Source: Fusarium oxysporum f. sp. lycopersici 4287 (Eukaryota > Ascomycota > Sordariomycetes > Hypocreales > Nectriaceae). Taken from it: a stretch of 64,000 nt of DNA. The notes under the pieces are model-generated. The model did no database searches. It was not told the origin of the DNA and worked only from the letters and a program-made list of their open reading frames with translations. This document shows, piece by piece, positions 11,291-23,820 of this stretch (positions are counted from its first letter, which is position 1; every line of letters starts with the position of its first letter). The stretch is from contig NC_030986.1 of NCBI RefSeq assembly GCF_000149955.1, forward strand, positions 5,187,624 to 5,251,623. Direction: 5' to 3'. The position numbers and the translations under genes were made by a program.

Positions 11291-11477
11291 GTGCTTCGCC
11301 GGGGATCAAGCCGGATTGATGGGAGCAGCAAGAGAAAGTCCATACTATATTGGCTAGAATATCAGAAATGTGTGTGATTCATGTGCCTTTGGTAGTTCTG
11401 TGGTGTGGGCTCCACCAGAAATAGTGTCGTGAGTGGTGTGGTTTGATTGGCTGACCCATTTTGCTGTCGCGATCCAG

Positions 11478-11514
11478 TCACGTGAATTGATCCCGCCTTC
11501 CTCGTCTAGGGTTT
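11478..11514 (+). promoter_or_regulatory. Ribosomal-protein promoter motifs: Cbf1-type and Tbf1-type sites
   Basis: The palindrome TCACGTGA (11478-11485) and CTAGGGTTT (11506-11514, reverse AAACCCTAG) lie 120-160 bp upstream of the RPL23 start. In Candida and other fungi outside the Saccharomyces lineage, Cbf1 and Tbf1 are known ribosomal-protein regulators recognising such sites. The assignment here is by motif only. The whole spacer 11291-11636 also separates the divergent tRNA-Lys. Confidence 0.5.
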
Positions 11515-11636
11515 GTCCCCCACGAAAAATCAATTTGCCCTGAAAACTGAAGCTACTGTCAGTTTGTTCATCTCGAGACCCGAACCCGACCACGACCTCT
11601 TTCACGAAGTAACGCCACACTAACCCTTCAGACAAA

Positions 11637-12655
11637 ATGGCCAAGATCTCGTAAGTAGCTCTCGAATACCCTCAGCAGCTTCGCTTTAGGTCTCTCGTCT
11701 CGCTTCTCGCTATCTCGAATTTTGTCTGCCTCCTCCGTCATGGGTTGCTCCGATGCGCAAAAAGAGTTGGAAATTATTTCGAGTGCTGGTTTTGGCGGGG
11801 AACATGGCGACCAATTTTGTGCCTGCGCACACAACGAAAATAAGCGACAATATCATGAGAAATACGGCATCACTGGTTTGACTGGTGACGACGACATTCA
11901 TTGCTTTGTGCTTGAATTTTTCAACTCGATCTCGACGACAATGGCTTGACATACAAATACTGTCGAAGCCATGAATCCACCGACTGGCAGACTTTGGCAG
12001 AAAATTCGACATAGCGAGAACGAGAACGAGAGACACAGAGACAAAATGTTCAAGACAACAAAAACAAAATACTGACTCACCTTCACAGCCGTGGTGCCCC
12101 TGGTGGCAAGCTCAAGATGACCCTGGGTCTCCCTGTGTACGAAACCTTCCAATACCGTATCCCCCGAACCAGCAAACTGACTCCCTCTCTAGCGGTGCCG
12201 TCATGAACTGCGCCGACAACTCGGGTGCCCGAAACCTCTACATCATCGCCGTCAAGGGTATCGGTGCCCGCCTGAACCGATTGCCCGCCGGTGGTGTCGG
12301 TGACATGGTCATGGCCACCGTCAAGAAGGGAAAGCCTGAGCTCCGAAAGAAGGTCCACCCCGCCGTCATCGTCCGACAGTCCAAGCCCTGGAAGCGATTC
12401 GACGGTGTCTTCCTGTACTTTGAGGACAACGCTGGTGTCGTATGTACAACCTACACGAGAAGAGACAATTGGAGACTAACATGTGTAGATCGTCAACCCC
12501 AAGGGTGAGATGAAGGGCTCTGCCATCACTGGCCCCGTCGGTAAGGAGGCTGCTGAGCTGTGGCCCGTAAGTTCCCCCCCCATTCTCGACTCTCGTTGTT
12601 CCCTGTACTAACACCTTCCCAGCGTATTGCCAGCAACTCCGGTGTCGTCATGTAA
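11637..12655 (+). CDS. RPL23: 60S ribosomal protein uL14 (L23)
   Basis: Exons 11637-11650, 12089-12136, 12193-12439, 12489-12566 and 12623-12655 give 139 residues, the normal length. The sequence [15 protein letters not shown] leads into [20 protein letters not shown] and then [15 protein letters not shown], all invariant uL14 segments. The protein sits at the subunit interface of the large ribosomal subunit. Splice signals are canonical (GTAAGT, GTACGA, GTATGT, GTAAGT donors). The first exon is only 14 nt and the first intron is 438 nt, far longer than all others in the window, as is common for fungal ribosomal-protein genes. I looked for a snoRNA in that intron and saw no clear C/D or H/ACA pattern. 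The gene is divergent from tRNA-Lys. Confidence 0.97.
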
Positions 12656-14057
12656 AGTGCTTGCTTGCGAAAGAGAATCAAGGAAAGACAAAAGGGCGTG
12701 CGGTGCGTGGTGGTTGGGTTTCTGTCCCGAATGCGATCAGATAGAGCGCGGTAAAGAAACATCTGTTCCCCCCCTCCCCCAAAGAACTTCTTTTATTTAT
12801 TTCCCTCCTGTCCAACAAGAATTGGTAGGGGGGGGAAACTGGGGTGAGGGTTGTTTTTTATCAAAATCGGGGCAATGTTCTTTTTATCTACTACTTTTAA
12901 AGTCGCTGGATTTGGCACAAGGCTCTTGCATTTCGGTTTGCGGCGTGTAAGGATGATTCACATACCAGGCATTCACATCAAGGACAAAACAAAAGTCACT
13001 TCAAACCATCTTCCCCTGGGCGTTGTGTTCTTTTTGGGTTAAACTATGTGCAATTCTTCTCGCCGTGAACCTGTGAAGTCATGATTAGTGATGTGCATGA
13101 ACCTCTGTAGTCCACGGGCTGTAGTCTAGTACTACTCTTCAATATGCCAGCGGACTGGTAATCTATGGATGAAATCTGTTGCAAATCCTGCTTGTAAGTC
13201 TTGATTGGTTCAGAGGAGCTGGATGTGCATGCTCTTGCTGCCGATGTCGCACAGCATCTACCCTATGGGAATAACCTGTTTATTACTCATATCCTTTTCT
13301 TGCCATTGAGAGGTGTATTGAGATAAGTCAATCTGTCTATAAGCAAAGTGGTCTACAATACTACCCGAATTCATAACATAGCTGCTATCGTGCCCTTTTT
13401 AGCTTATTGTCGTTTAGAGATTGCTGATTTTACTTCTCGTTCGTAGTATAGTAATCAAAATCAACTACGAGGCAAGTTACGTATTGGATCCATTTACAAA
13501 ACAGTCACAATCACACCAAAGCAGACATTTGATGTATATAACTTGACATTAAAATTCGTCTTTTAGGCGCTTGCTAATAAGCTCGCCACACCTTTTCTCA
13601 CGCTATAAAACCTCCCAACTTGGGCGAGTCGCCCGTTTGATGCATGCCGAACGATTATGCAAAGACCTCCCCTCCATCGCATGCATATATCCATGTATGA
13701 ATGAACATGAAGTAAGAACAAAAAAGAACTAAAAACTAAAAAACAAGACGAGAAACGAACGATGGTTCTTCGCATCTAGTGTACAAGAGAAAAAACGTGC
13801 ATCGGAAACTGCATCCAAAAAAAACCTCTCTTGTTTGGTCCGTAGTATACAGAGTGGTTGCAAGTATATACCAGATGAGACTGCATGTCTCGTGGTAGGT
13901 CGTGAGTGTTACATTGAGCTTTTCGGCTGAAAGCCTGAAGCTCGAGACGTTATTGCTTTTTTCTGCTTTTTTTTTATTCATATTTTTGGTTCTGTGTGTG
14001 TGGAAGTGTCGTCATTGGATGATCAGTCCGGGGACCAGTTTCGTGCTCTCGTATCCT
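12656..14057. other. Convergent intergenic region, RPL23 and large nuclear gene 3' flanks
   Basis: Two 3' ends face each other across 1.4 kb. The first 400 bases include C and G homopolymer runs (12767-12777, 12829-12835) and a long T-rich 3' UTR-like part. No coding region, RNA gene or repeat is supported. Confidence 0.45.
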
Positions 14058-17000
14058 CTAGTAGGGGTATCCCATACCGGGCATTCCGTGGCTATGGCCG
14101 TGGCTGTGGTGTTGAGGATGGCCATGCATGAAAGGAGGAGGAGGAGGAGGATTTCCAGCCTGACGAGGAGGTTGGTGAGGGGGAGGAGGTAGATGTTGAG
14201 GGTGAGCTGATGCATCGGAGGTTGTTGCTGAAGATGCAGCGGGTGAGGCGGGTGTTGGTGCTGATGCTGGTGAGGGTGATACTGGTGAGGAGGAAGCTCA
14301 TGCTGATGAGGGTGCATAGGCGGCGGTTGATGCAGCATGGGCGGTTGCTGTGGTGGCATCTGTGGTTGATCAGGCTGCATCTGCATCTTGAGAGAGGAAG
14401 GCTCTCTCTTGACGGTGGCTTTGCCTTTAGGCTTGTTGGGAGCGGCGACACCTGTTCTTTGCTCGGCTGCCGCTTGAGCAGCCTTCTTAGCCGCCAGGGT
14501 CGCCTTGCGTTTCTCAACGGCTCCAGCCATATTTCCATTGGCCCAACGATCTGTATCTGTGTTAGCTTGTGAATGGCAAAGAATAGCATGTTAGGAAACT
14601 TACTCTTCATAGATGCAGACATCTTCTCTGACTTGGTCATGGACTTGTAATCTTTGGGGGTATCATCTCCATCGTCCCCTGCGACAGATGGGGGAGCGGA
14701 GGGAGGTCCTGTAGCAGGAACAGCAACAGGATGAGGCGCTTGAGGTGCGGGTGTCCCTCCGTTCTTGGCATCCTGGCCAGATCTGACAACTTTGATCTTT
14801 TGAATCTTACGGCTGTTTGGCACCTGTGCTGGTTCAACAGAGGGAGCTGGTGTAGAAGCATTAGATGGAACCTCAGTGGTGGTGGTGCCCCCGCTGGTTC
14901 GCTTGCCCTTCTTCTTGGGCGGTGCCTGAGCCGACTCTTCAGCTTCGTTGGGATCGTCACGGAAGCGCTTCTGTCGCTTGGGTCGGAACGAATAAGATGA
15001 CTCAACAGTGTGGCCAGATGCTTCAGAGGACGCGGTGGTAGGGCGAGAGTCGCCGTTATCGGTGATCTCGTTTTCAGGTGTGACATCGGTATAGTAGGCC
15101 CTGGGAAGCTTGAGAGTAACAAGGGCACGGCGGACAGGCGCCTTCTCTTCCTTCTCCTGCACTTCTTCTTCCTCTTGGGGTTCGTCATCGACAAACTCAT
15201 TGGGATCAGCCTCTTCGTACTTGACGGCAGGTCTGGCACGGCCACGGCGAGTAGGCTTTGCTGGCGATTCTTGAACTGGTTCCTCGGCGTCTGGTGTAGG
15301 GGCAGGTTCTTCGGCAACAGCAGCATTCTTGCCGCGACCACGCTTACGTCTAGTCTTGGGACCCGAAGCCTCATTGTCCGAGGCAGCCTCAGTGTTGAAA
15401 CTGACTGAAAGGTTGGTTTGAGGCTCATCCTCAGCGTTGGCGTTCTTGCGTCGACGACCACCACGAGTGGGTGGCACAGGTGTTGAGCTTCGACTGACAT
15501 CCTGTGTTGCGGGATCGAAGAGCTGGACAGGCTTGCGCTGACGTTTGCCGACAACCTCGTCCGTCTCAGTGGCCTTTGCGGTCTGTCGGGGTTGGTTTCG
15601 TAGAGATCGTCCACGGGTCATGATTCCGACCTGTTGGGTTTCGGGGTTTTGCTTGCCAATCTTTGAAGGATGAGGATCGTATTCAAAGCCGTAGGCAGCA
15701 GCCATAATACGATCTTGTCCTTGAAGATAACGGGTCTCATTGAGACCTTCTTTGTCGCGAGACTTGTAGCCCTTGACAGCGAATTCAGGTTCCTCGTAGT
15801 TAAGGCCATGCTGGTTGAGGTTGCGAGTACGGGCTTCATACTTGGCATCGGCAGCTCGTCTACGGAGCGAGTTCTCGTAATCGTCAACAACAGCGCCCAG
15901 ATCATTCCACTCGTCCTGCCACTGAACCATGGAGACATTGACGGCCTCGAGGAGTTCGTATAGGTCTTCAGTTGACATGTCCTCGTAGTTCTCGAGGATG
16001 GAGATGTACTCCTCAGGGTCTCTGAGCTTTCTATATTTGTAATAACGTGTACGTTCTGGAACTTCCTGAGATTCAGAGACGTCAGCGTCATCACCATCAT
16101 CTCCACCTGGAGCGGGTGAATTGAAAGCTGTAGGATCTGTGGAGTCGGCCACTGGAGAGCCGCGCGTAGGAGTATTCAGTGCTGGTGTAGGTGCTTCGAG
16201 GCCCACCCCATCCACAATATCATACTGATCGTCCACCATGGGCTCCATATCAGTGTCCTTTCCTTCAGGTGTTGTGTCATCATTGGCACCGTCTTCATCA
16301 GAGCGACCCTTCTTTTCTGGGTATAGTGTAAACTCTCCATCGACATAAGGCCTAAGATGTGACCAGCGGCCGACGGGGGTAGGCTGTGGCATTGACTCCA
16401 TGGCAATTCGGGGAGCAACAGGCTTCTGCGGACTTGCTTTTGTGTCTGAGGGAGCAGAAGAAGCAGGAGTTTCGATGGTCTCAGTAGGAGGTGGAGTAGG
16501 AGCTTTCAATTCGGTAGGGCTCGAAATGGTGGGAGGTTCCTCTTGAGTGAGAGGAATCTCAGGCGAGTCTGGGATTGGAAATTCGTCGGCAGTGGGCGGC
16601 ACTTGTGCGGACTCTTTGTCTTTATTGTTTTCAACAGTCTCATTGTTCACCTTCTCATCCTTTGTCGAGTCGCCGTTCACCTCCACAGGTGTGGGAACAT
16701 CGTTGGAGGTGACATTTTGGGGAGATGCGACGTTCTCAACAGACTGTCGAAGCTCTTCAATCTCTCGAGCAGGTGATGCTGATGGTGGTTTTGAGGGTGG
16801 CTTTGGTGGTGATGCAGAGCGAGCTCTTGATGCAGAAGGGGACGACGCAGCTGGGGGTAGAGGTGCTGTCGTAGGCTCTTCCACAGGTTCTTGTTCGGGC
16901 ATTTGTGAAAGTTGTTCGGGTTCTTGTGTGAACTCCATGGACTCTTGTGCAGGCTTGCTTGCAGGCTCTTGTACAGGCTCTTGCACAAGCTCTTGTGTAT

Positions 17001-18480
17001 CAAGAGGCGCGGCATCAGTCATTTCGACATCTTGAGTGGGATGCTCGTCTTGAACAGGATCGATCTCCGTATTGCCCATTGCGTTCATCTTGTCGTCTTG
17101 ATGAAGGTCGATTAGCTTGTCCGTTGATGTAGGAAATTGATAGATATTTGTGATGAGATGAGATGATTCTTGCTTGATGTTGGTATCGGTATCGGTGTTG
17201 TTGTTGGTGTTGATGAGAGAGAGAGCAGGCTCAGAAGGATCTTGAGGAAGAGGTTCGGTAGTAGGGGCTTCAGCAACTCCATTGACAGGCACTGGCACTG
17301 GTTCAGATGCAGGAACAATAGGTGAGTGAACAGGTTCACTCTTATTGTTCTCGTCGGCTGTAATTGGCAGAGGTGCTATCGTCGGTGCTGGCACTGGCTC
17401 TGACACTGCCTCTGTTTCTACCTCTGGTTCCACTTCAACTGGATTAGAATCTGGCGCTGCCGTGGCGGCTGGTTCAGATTGTGCATCTGCCACTGCCACT
17501 GCTGGCGGCTTTACTTCATTAACACCTTCTGCAGCTGGAGACTTATGCGTTGTACTCAGTGATTCCGGCTCGGGTTCCACTTTGGGAAGTTTTTCGGCCT
17601 GCGGTTCTGTAGGTTGAGATACAGGTTCCTCGATAGAGGTTCGTGTAGGTTCCACAGCAGAAGAAACTTTGTCTGAGGAGATTTGCTCGACCTGGGGAAC
17701 AGATAAAGTTTCTTTTGTTTCAAGTTGGTGTTGATTCTCACCAACTTGAGGAGCGGCAAATGCATCCTTGGTGGACTCATTTTGGGGGGATCTTTTAGGT
17801 GAGTCCTTTGATGGCATCTTATTCTGAGGGGATGAGTTATTTGAAGCAGCGTCTCTTAGCTCAGAGTCATCGACATCTGAGTAATAGGCACCGACTTCAA
17901 TTGTGTCTTGGACGTCGTTATCATCTTCTTGCAAGGCAGCTTGATGATATGCCTTGAGGTCACTGGATTTTCGTGTCGGATTCCTCCGGCGATTGGACGG
18001 GGTGTCAGCACCCATGGAGGCGCCTCGCCTCTTAGAGTCATTGCTGTAAAAGTCATCTGTGTCAAAGTTGACCTCGGACCTTCGCTTTTTGCCGCGTGCT
18101 GAAGAGGTGGAATTGGGAACGACAACATCGTCGTCGATGTGCTCAAACGTGTAATCCACGCGAGCACGCTTACGAAGACTGTGGCCGCCCTTTTTGGGCC
18201 CATGCTCACCCTCATCAGGAATTGGATAGTTATCCATAGTAGTAGAACGCTTCTTCGCATTCGAATTGCGACTACTGCTTGGAGAAGAGAAAGTGAAGGC
18301 GTGCTGGAGAGGTTTGGCTGAGCGGCGGCCACCAACACCTTGAGGCGTTGTGGTATTAGTGTGAGAAACAACAGGACTTGTGAGTGGATTCAGGTCAAAG
18401 GAAGCCTCTGAAGTAGAAGTAGGAGAAGCAGAAGCTCCCAACGGACGGCGACGTTGCGGCATCCGGCGCGAGCGATCCAT
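14058..18480 (-). CDS. Large low-complexity, AT-hook-like nuclear protein of unknown function
   Basis: Exon 1 is 14604-18480 (1292 codons); exon 2 begins at 14556 or 14550 (two in-frame acceptors, CACAG and TACAG, six bases apart). The N-terminal two thirds is Pro/Glu/Ser/Thr-rich and disordered, with basic NLS-like runs (GKKRRSE, SKRRG). A compact predicted-helical block follows, RYYKYRKLRDPEEY through SLRRRAADAKYEARTRNLN, then AT-hook-like basic patches (TRRKRGRGKN, TRRGRARP). I do not recognise the family. The C-terminus is Gln/His/Pro-rich. Its natural end appears to be HSHGHSHGMPGMGYPY with stop at 14058-14060, but that lies one frame away from the preceding PPQQPPM region. Either a one-base frameshift near 14207 or an unrecognised intron must join them; without it translation would end at 14012. 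It is likely a chromatin-associated protein, by inference. Confidence 0.7.
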
Positions 18481-19881
18481 TGTACAGCCAGGACAGGCTT
18501 GTTAGTTCTGTCTGACCCGAGAGAGATTTGAATGGTTGGATGGGATGAGGCTGGGATCCAAGTTTACAGCAAGGACGTGTAGTGGCCAGCCGGGCCCGCG
18601 AGAGGCGTCATGCGAGTGAATCCGCGGACGGGTAACTTAGTAAGAGCGCAATGCCAAATAACAGGAGCACACAATACGTGCGAGCCTGAAAATTTATAAT
18701 CAGACAGGCGCAGGCTCTAAGGAGGATGAGGCTCAAAGTGCGTGGATATGAATGAATGAGATGAGCGTGTCGGATGGAGTAAGAGAAACAAGCCAGGGCA
18801 GAGAAAGAATTTTGAAGTACAGGGAATTGGCGGCAACTTGCAAAAAAAGACAAGACACAAGACAGACACCCCGAGTAAAAGTAAAACGCAAGACAAAGGC
18901 TAAAAGACGCCCTTAACAATAGGAAGTAACCTGATACGCCTTGGTACCGGAGGCGACGGTTTAACCAAGAGTGCAATATATGACAGGAGGCGTGTGTGAT
19001 GAAGACGAGACAGTCTCCTTTTGGCTCTGATGTTGGTCTCCCGTCGATTTTCTCAAGGTGTCGTGGTCTGGTCCGAATAAGCCAGCCAAGGCTAGACCCG
19101 CCTGGGGCCTCGTCTGTTAGTGGTATCCCGGCCACTGAAAGACCCAATCTCTCACAAGGCTCAGGGACCTGGGAAACCCGTCAGTACGTACCCGCCCCAG
19201 CGACCCCTTCTCCGGGGTTCCTCCAGGCCAATCAGGCAATTCTATTTCCACGGAACCACACGGCGCTAGTACAAGTCAGGTATGAGCATGACCGTGTCGT
19301 CTGCTGCAAATCACTGGGTGTTAGTGGTTGCTTTGCTGTTGTAAGTCGCAGGTGAGCCAATTAGAATACTTGACGAGTACTCCGGCTGAGCTGTTGGTGA
19401 GGCTAGATGCCCACACATTAGGTGTCATTGGCGAGCAGCCGACAAGTAGATGATGTTTCAGTAACATCAGCAATTACATCTGACAATCTGAAAGAACGGT
19501 ATCTCAGGAACGCAATGGTATCACTAACTATTGCATGAGATCTCACTTACACGAAACGTTTGTCTATATTTGTGTATGCTGTTGCCCTAACTCCTCACTG
19601 TAGTGATGTAACCGTAATCATCCATTCGGAAACAGCACGTGTTAGACGTTCCTGCCTTCCCGGTGCTCCTGGACCCTTGCAGCTGTCGGTGTCGTACCTA
19701 CCTCTCCAGAGCTCCAACCATCTCCCTTAGTAGAATCCTCTCTCTTTTGCGCCAAACAACCTTCTTTCAACCCCCCGCCTTTACCAAGTCATCAACACGA
19801 CAACTTCGAGAAAGTCACGAGAACCTAATTCTACATCCCTACACTCTTTTTTGGTCGCAGCTGTAGCAGATCTCTGCAATT
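18481..19881. other. Divergent promoter region between the large nuclear gene and MTC1
   Basis: It holds both 5' flanks. The right part (19640-19880) is a CT-rich, stop-containing leader typical of a fungal 5' UTR. A 179-codon minus-strand frame at 18608-19147 is hydrophobic but has no domain and overlaps the expected promoter. No gene is supported. Confidence 0.45.
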
Positions 19882-21437
19882 ATGGCGTCGAAAAAGACAA
19901 AACCCACCGCTGGTGACGACGTCGACATTGACGAGCTGCTGTCTGGCCTTGACCGCGATAAGAAGCCTAAGAAGACAACAAAGTCTAAGCCGACCTCTGC
20001 CGCATCCAAGGCGCTTGCCGATCAGGATATTCTCGCCGACCTTGAATCGGAACTGGCTGAGCAGCCTTCACGACCTCATACTCCCCGCCTCAAGGATGCC
20101 ACCCGCCGTTCCACAGCAACACCCCCCGCTGGCGACCCTCGCAAGTCTACCGATAGTGCACGCAGCCTGAAAGCAACATTCACACCAAGCGCCACGAGCT
20201 CAGAACTTCACGAGAACGAGAAGAAGCCAACATTTGAGCCTGTCCAGCAAGAAGCTGCCCCTCAAGCCTCTGGTGGAGGATGGTGGGGTGGCATTTTATC
20301 CACGGCCAGTGCTGCTATGAAGCAGGCCGAAGCCGCTGTCTCACAGATCCAACAGAATGAAGAGGCCAAGAAGTGGGCAGACCAGGTCAAGGGAATCAGG
20401 GGACTTGATGTCAACACTCTTCGAACCTATGGTATGCTTGAACTGACACCGAATTATGAATCTAGCTAATCGAGAGTTAAGGTGACGAACTCCGACATCG
20501 TGCTCTCCCCACCTTCACCAACATCCTCCACACCCTTGCGCCGCCTATCAGTTCCCATGAACGACTTCTCATTCATATCACCCACGATCTTGTCGGCTAC
20601 CCGTCACTCGACCCTCTGATTCATAACGTCTTTGGCCATGTGATGGCACAGGTTGAAGGCGGTGACCTTCTTGTCATCCAGCGTGGCCAGGAGAGCCACT
20701 CTCGACGTAGTACCGACAGTATTACTGGATGGCACGACGGGCCTTGGTGGAGACAAACTGATACGCCCCGTGAGCTCGGATTGATCAAGGGTCTGCCTGA
20801 AGGAACTAAGCTTTGCCGCGCCAACGCCGAATCGCATGCGAACGAATACTTCTCTGCCAATGGTGGTGTCGAAGCAGCCAAGCACAAAGCCACCGAAGAT
20901 GTGAGCGAGACCAACCCTGTTAGAACCTCGGATCTGTTCCTGGCTGTCCAGGCAATTTCTGTGGATGAGGACAAGAACCTGTTCGCTCGCACTGCTTCTG
21001 CGGAGAAGGAGAAGGACTCTTCTGGTGTCGAGAATCAAGATGAGAACGAGGAGCTCATTTGTTTCGCTGTTTTCATCCTGGATCCTGTTCATGACATTGA
21101 ATTTTATACCGTCAGCCAGTCTGTTCCTGCTCGATGGGTTCAGTGGCTCGATACTCCTGCCCCTCTCACACCTCGATCTGGCGAGGATGGCGATGTGACC
21201 GACGCCAATATTCCCGAAGAGATCAGGGATATCATTGAGAGCGGTGGGGTTGACCCTCGAGAATGGGTTGCTGAGTGGCTTGAAGAGCTTCTCAACCTTT
21301 CTATTGGTACTGTTGCTCAGCGATATGTTGCTCGCCGCATGGGTGTAGGTGAGGGTGGCCTGGGTAGGGGCAAGAGAAGGATGGAAGATCTCGTGCAGGA
21401 CAATGCTGGCGAGGCTGCACGTGCTGGCGTCATCTAA
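19882..21437 (+). CDS. MTC1: Maintenance of telomere capping protein 1 family
   Basis: Exons 19882-20431 and 20482-21437 (50-nt intron, GTATGC...GTTAAG) give 501 residues. Landmarks of the Mtc1 family are the acidic start VDIDELLSGLD, the charged Ser/Thr-rich region, GGGWWGGILSTASAAMKQAE near residue 135, and the long C-terminal domain with PISSHERLLIHITHDLVGYP and WVQWLDTPAPLTPRS. The terminal basic stretch is GRGKRRMEDL. In yeast, mtc1 mutations aggravate cdc13-1 telomere capping defects and the protein is cytosolic or Golgi-associated; the biochemical role is unknown. The frame crosses the splice cleanly (TYG-DELRHRALPTF). The gene converges with malic enzyme. Confidence 0.85.
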
Positions 21438-21708
21438 ACGACGTGTAGGGAAAACGATAAAGTATGTTGTATGACAAGGTAGGTTGGGCGTTGGAGTTTG
21501 CGACCGGTAAATGTAACCTTCGGAAGCTTAAGTGGGCTTGGAAATATTTGAATACTGGGTTCTCTTTCTATCACGCAGGGCTAGGATCGCTTTGGAATCT
21601 ACACTGTCATTAATATCAAGCTGGACTTTGAACGTCGACTAGCTCGACTATGCTATACCCGCCTCTAAAGTCCGACCACAGAATTCTATCCATGTCCTGA
21701 AGCAAAGT

Positions 21709-23820
21709 CTATGTATGACCCACTCGATGAACTGTTCCAGCCTTCTTAAGCTCACCTCGAGCCTCTCTGGTGGCACCCTCCAAATCAACCTTCTTCAACG
21801 GCCTGTAGACGGGATCCCACATCTGCTCCCTGATCCACTCCTCCAAATCTTCTTCCTTCTCAGGGATGCCCTCCTGTGTAGCCTCACCATCCTTGACAGC
21901 TGCTTGTATCACATTGCGGGCAATGCGGACACTGACATCCCGCACTGAATCCACGTCTGGGAGAAGAGGAGCCGTTGAGTCTTTGAGAACAGGGCTCAGT
22001 GAGGAAACTCCCTCCACAGCGGCTACAAGCATGCGATCTGTCAAGTGCTTGGCACGGGAGAGCACGCAGCCGAGACCGATGCCTGGGAAGACAACTGAGT
22101 TGTTGCATTCGCCGACATTGATGGTGATTTCAGAACCGTCCTTGCCCCATGGGCCCTTGACAGGTGGGAAGGGTGAGCCTGTGGCTACAAGGGCCTTTCC
22201 ATCGGTCCATTTGAGGATATCTTCTGGCTTGGCCTCATGAAGACGTGTGGGATTTGAGAGAGGAAGAACAATAGGGCGCTCGTGGTGCTCAGCCATGGCG
22301 CGGATGACATCCTCGGTGAAGGCACCAGGCTTGGTAGACGTACCAACAAGAACATTAGGACGGACCTCTTTGATCACGGACAGGAGATCAGCGTCCTTGT
22401 CTTTCCACTCTGAAGCATCCTTAGCAAAGATCTTTTGAGCATCCGTGACACCTTCAGTTTCCGAGGTGAGGAGACCAGACTTGTCGATCAACCTAAAAAG
22501 TCAGTCATGCTCGGTCTCATTGGTTATAAAACTTACCAGATCTGCTTTGCTGCCTCCTCATGGCTCATATTTCCTTCCGTGGCAATAGCATCTCGAACTT
22601 GGTCTGCGATACCAAGTCCAGCGCTACCGGCTCCAAAGACGACCATTCGGAGGTCTTTGAGCTTTTGCTTGCTGACGTGTAGACCTGACAGGATGGCTGC
22701 GAGAGTTACACAGCCTGTTCCTTGGACATCATCGTTGAAGCAAGCAAAGTCTGGACGATACCGATCAAGAATCTTCCTCGCTATTAATACATCAATGTCA
22801 GAAAATGCCACCAGATTGGGACAGAGGGTGTATACCGTTGGTTAAACCAAAGTCCTCAAAGTGGATGTAGGCCTTGGGGTAGAGCTTCCTGGCAGACTGC
22901 ACAAATGTGTCGACAAACTTGGCGTACTCTTCACCGCGGACACGCTTCTCTTTGAGACCAAGATATAGCTCATCATCGAGAAGCTCCTTGTTGTCTGTGC
23001 CGCAGTCGAGGACAACTGGAAGGGTTCTGTTTGGATGGACGCCTGCACAGAGAGTGGTGAGGACTAACTTGGCGACGGAGATGAGAATACCGCCAACACC
23101 TTGGTCACCAATGCCGAGAATTTCTTCGCCGTCTGGACTCGATATTAGTAGCCGCTGATACGATGTAGACGATAAACTGACCAGATACGACAATGTAGTC
23201 AATATCTTCAGGGTTTCCCCATTGCGCTAGATTGTGATGCACATGATCTGGGTCTCGGATGTTAAGATAGCAACCTTCTGGACGTCTAAAGAGTCGAGAG
23301 TAATTCTGAATAGCATCGCCTTCAGTTGGCGTATAGATGATGCTCATCATCTCATCGAGATGAAGTTGCAGAAGCTTTACACAAAAATTAGCATTGCGGT
23401 TACATCGGAACAATGCATGTATGATACCTTGTAGTACAGAACCTCATTTTGATCCTTTAGTGAAGCGAGAAAGGTATTTTTGGCTAAATCGTCAGGCCTT
23501 GATGAATATTGCTCATATGCGCGTTTGCATTGCTGTTCAAGTGTCTGAACACCTTGAGGTAGCAAGCCTGTGAGATTAAACTCCCGACGCTCATCTGGAG
23601 GAAAAGCAGATCCCTTGTTCAGATATGGTGTGTTCAATAGTGATGTACCACTGAGTGCGCAGTTAATAGGACCAGTGGTGCTGAGTGGTAGATCACCAAA
23701 CTTGGACTTTTTGGAATGATCTGCCTTTGTGGCATAGTTGTTGGTGAGATTCAAGTATCGCATAGTGGAGGGATATAAACGGAAGCGATGGACAGGGGAT
23801 GATTTGGATAATTTGAACAT
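21709..23820 (-). CDS. MAE1: NAD-dependent malic enzyme, probably mitochondrial
   Basis: Exons (minus) 23428-23820, 23182-23374, 22836-23132, 22537-22780 and 21709-22492 give 636 residues; all four introns are 44-55 nt with consensus ends. The enzyme oxidatively decarboxylates malate to pyruvate. Visible signatures are the malic N-domain motif MSIIYTPTEGDAIQNYSRLF, the DGEEILGIGDQG loop, the family signature FNDDVQGTGCVTLAA, the Rossmann GAGSAGLGIADQ and VLPLSNPT. The N-terminus MFKLSKSSPVHRFRLYPS is basic and lacks acidic residues, as expected of a mitochondrial targeting peptide. Cofactor preference (NAD versus NADP) is inferred from the fungal mitochondrial family, not read from a residue. 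Confidence 0.93.

Noticed and set aside
11651..12088. A snoRNA hidden in the long first intron of the uL14 gene
   Set aside because: No convincing C/D (RTGATGA...CTGA) or H/ACA box pair could be identified by eye.
14637..15614. A 325-codon alternative minus-strand frame inside the large nuclear gene
   Set aside because: It overlaps the real exon in another frame and its Leu/Pro/Arg-rich translation is a frame shadow.
18608..19147. A 179-codon hydrophobic minus-strand frame
   Set aside because: It lies in the divergent promoter between two clear genes, has no domain, and its hydrophobicity follows from T-rich DNA.
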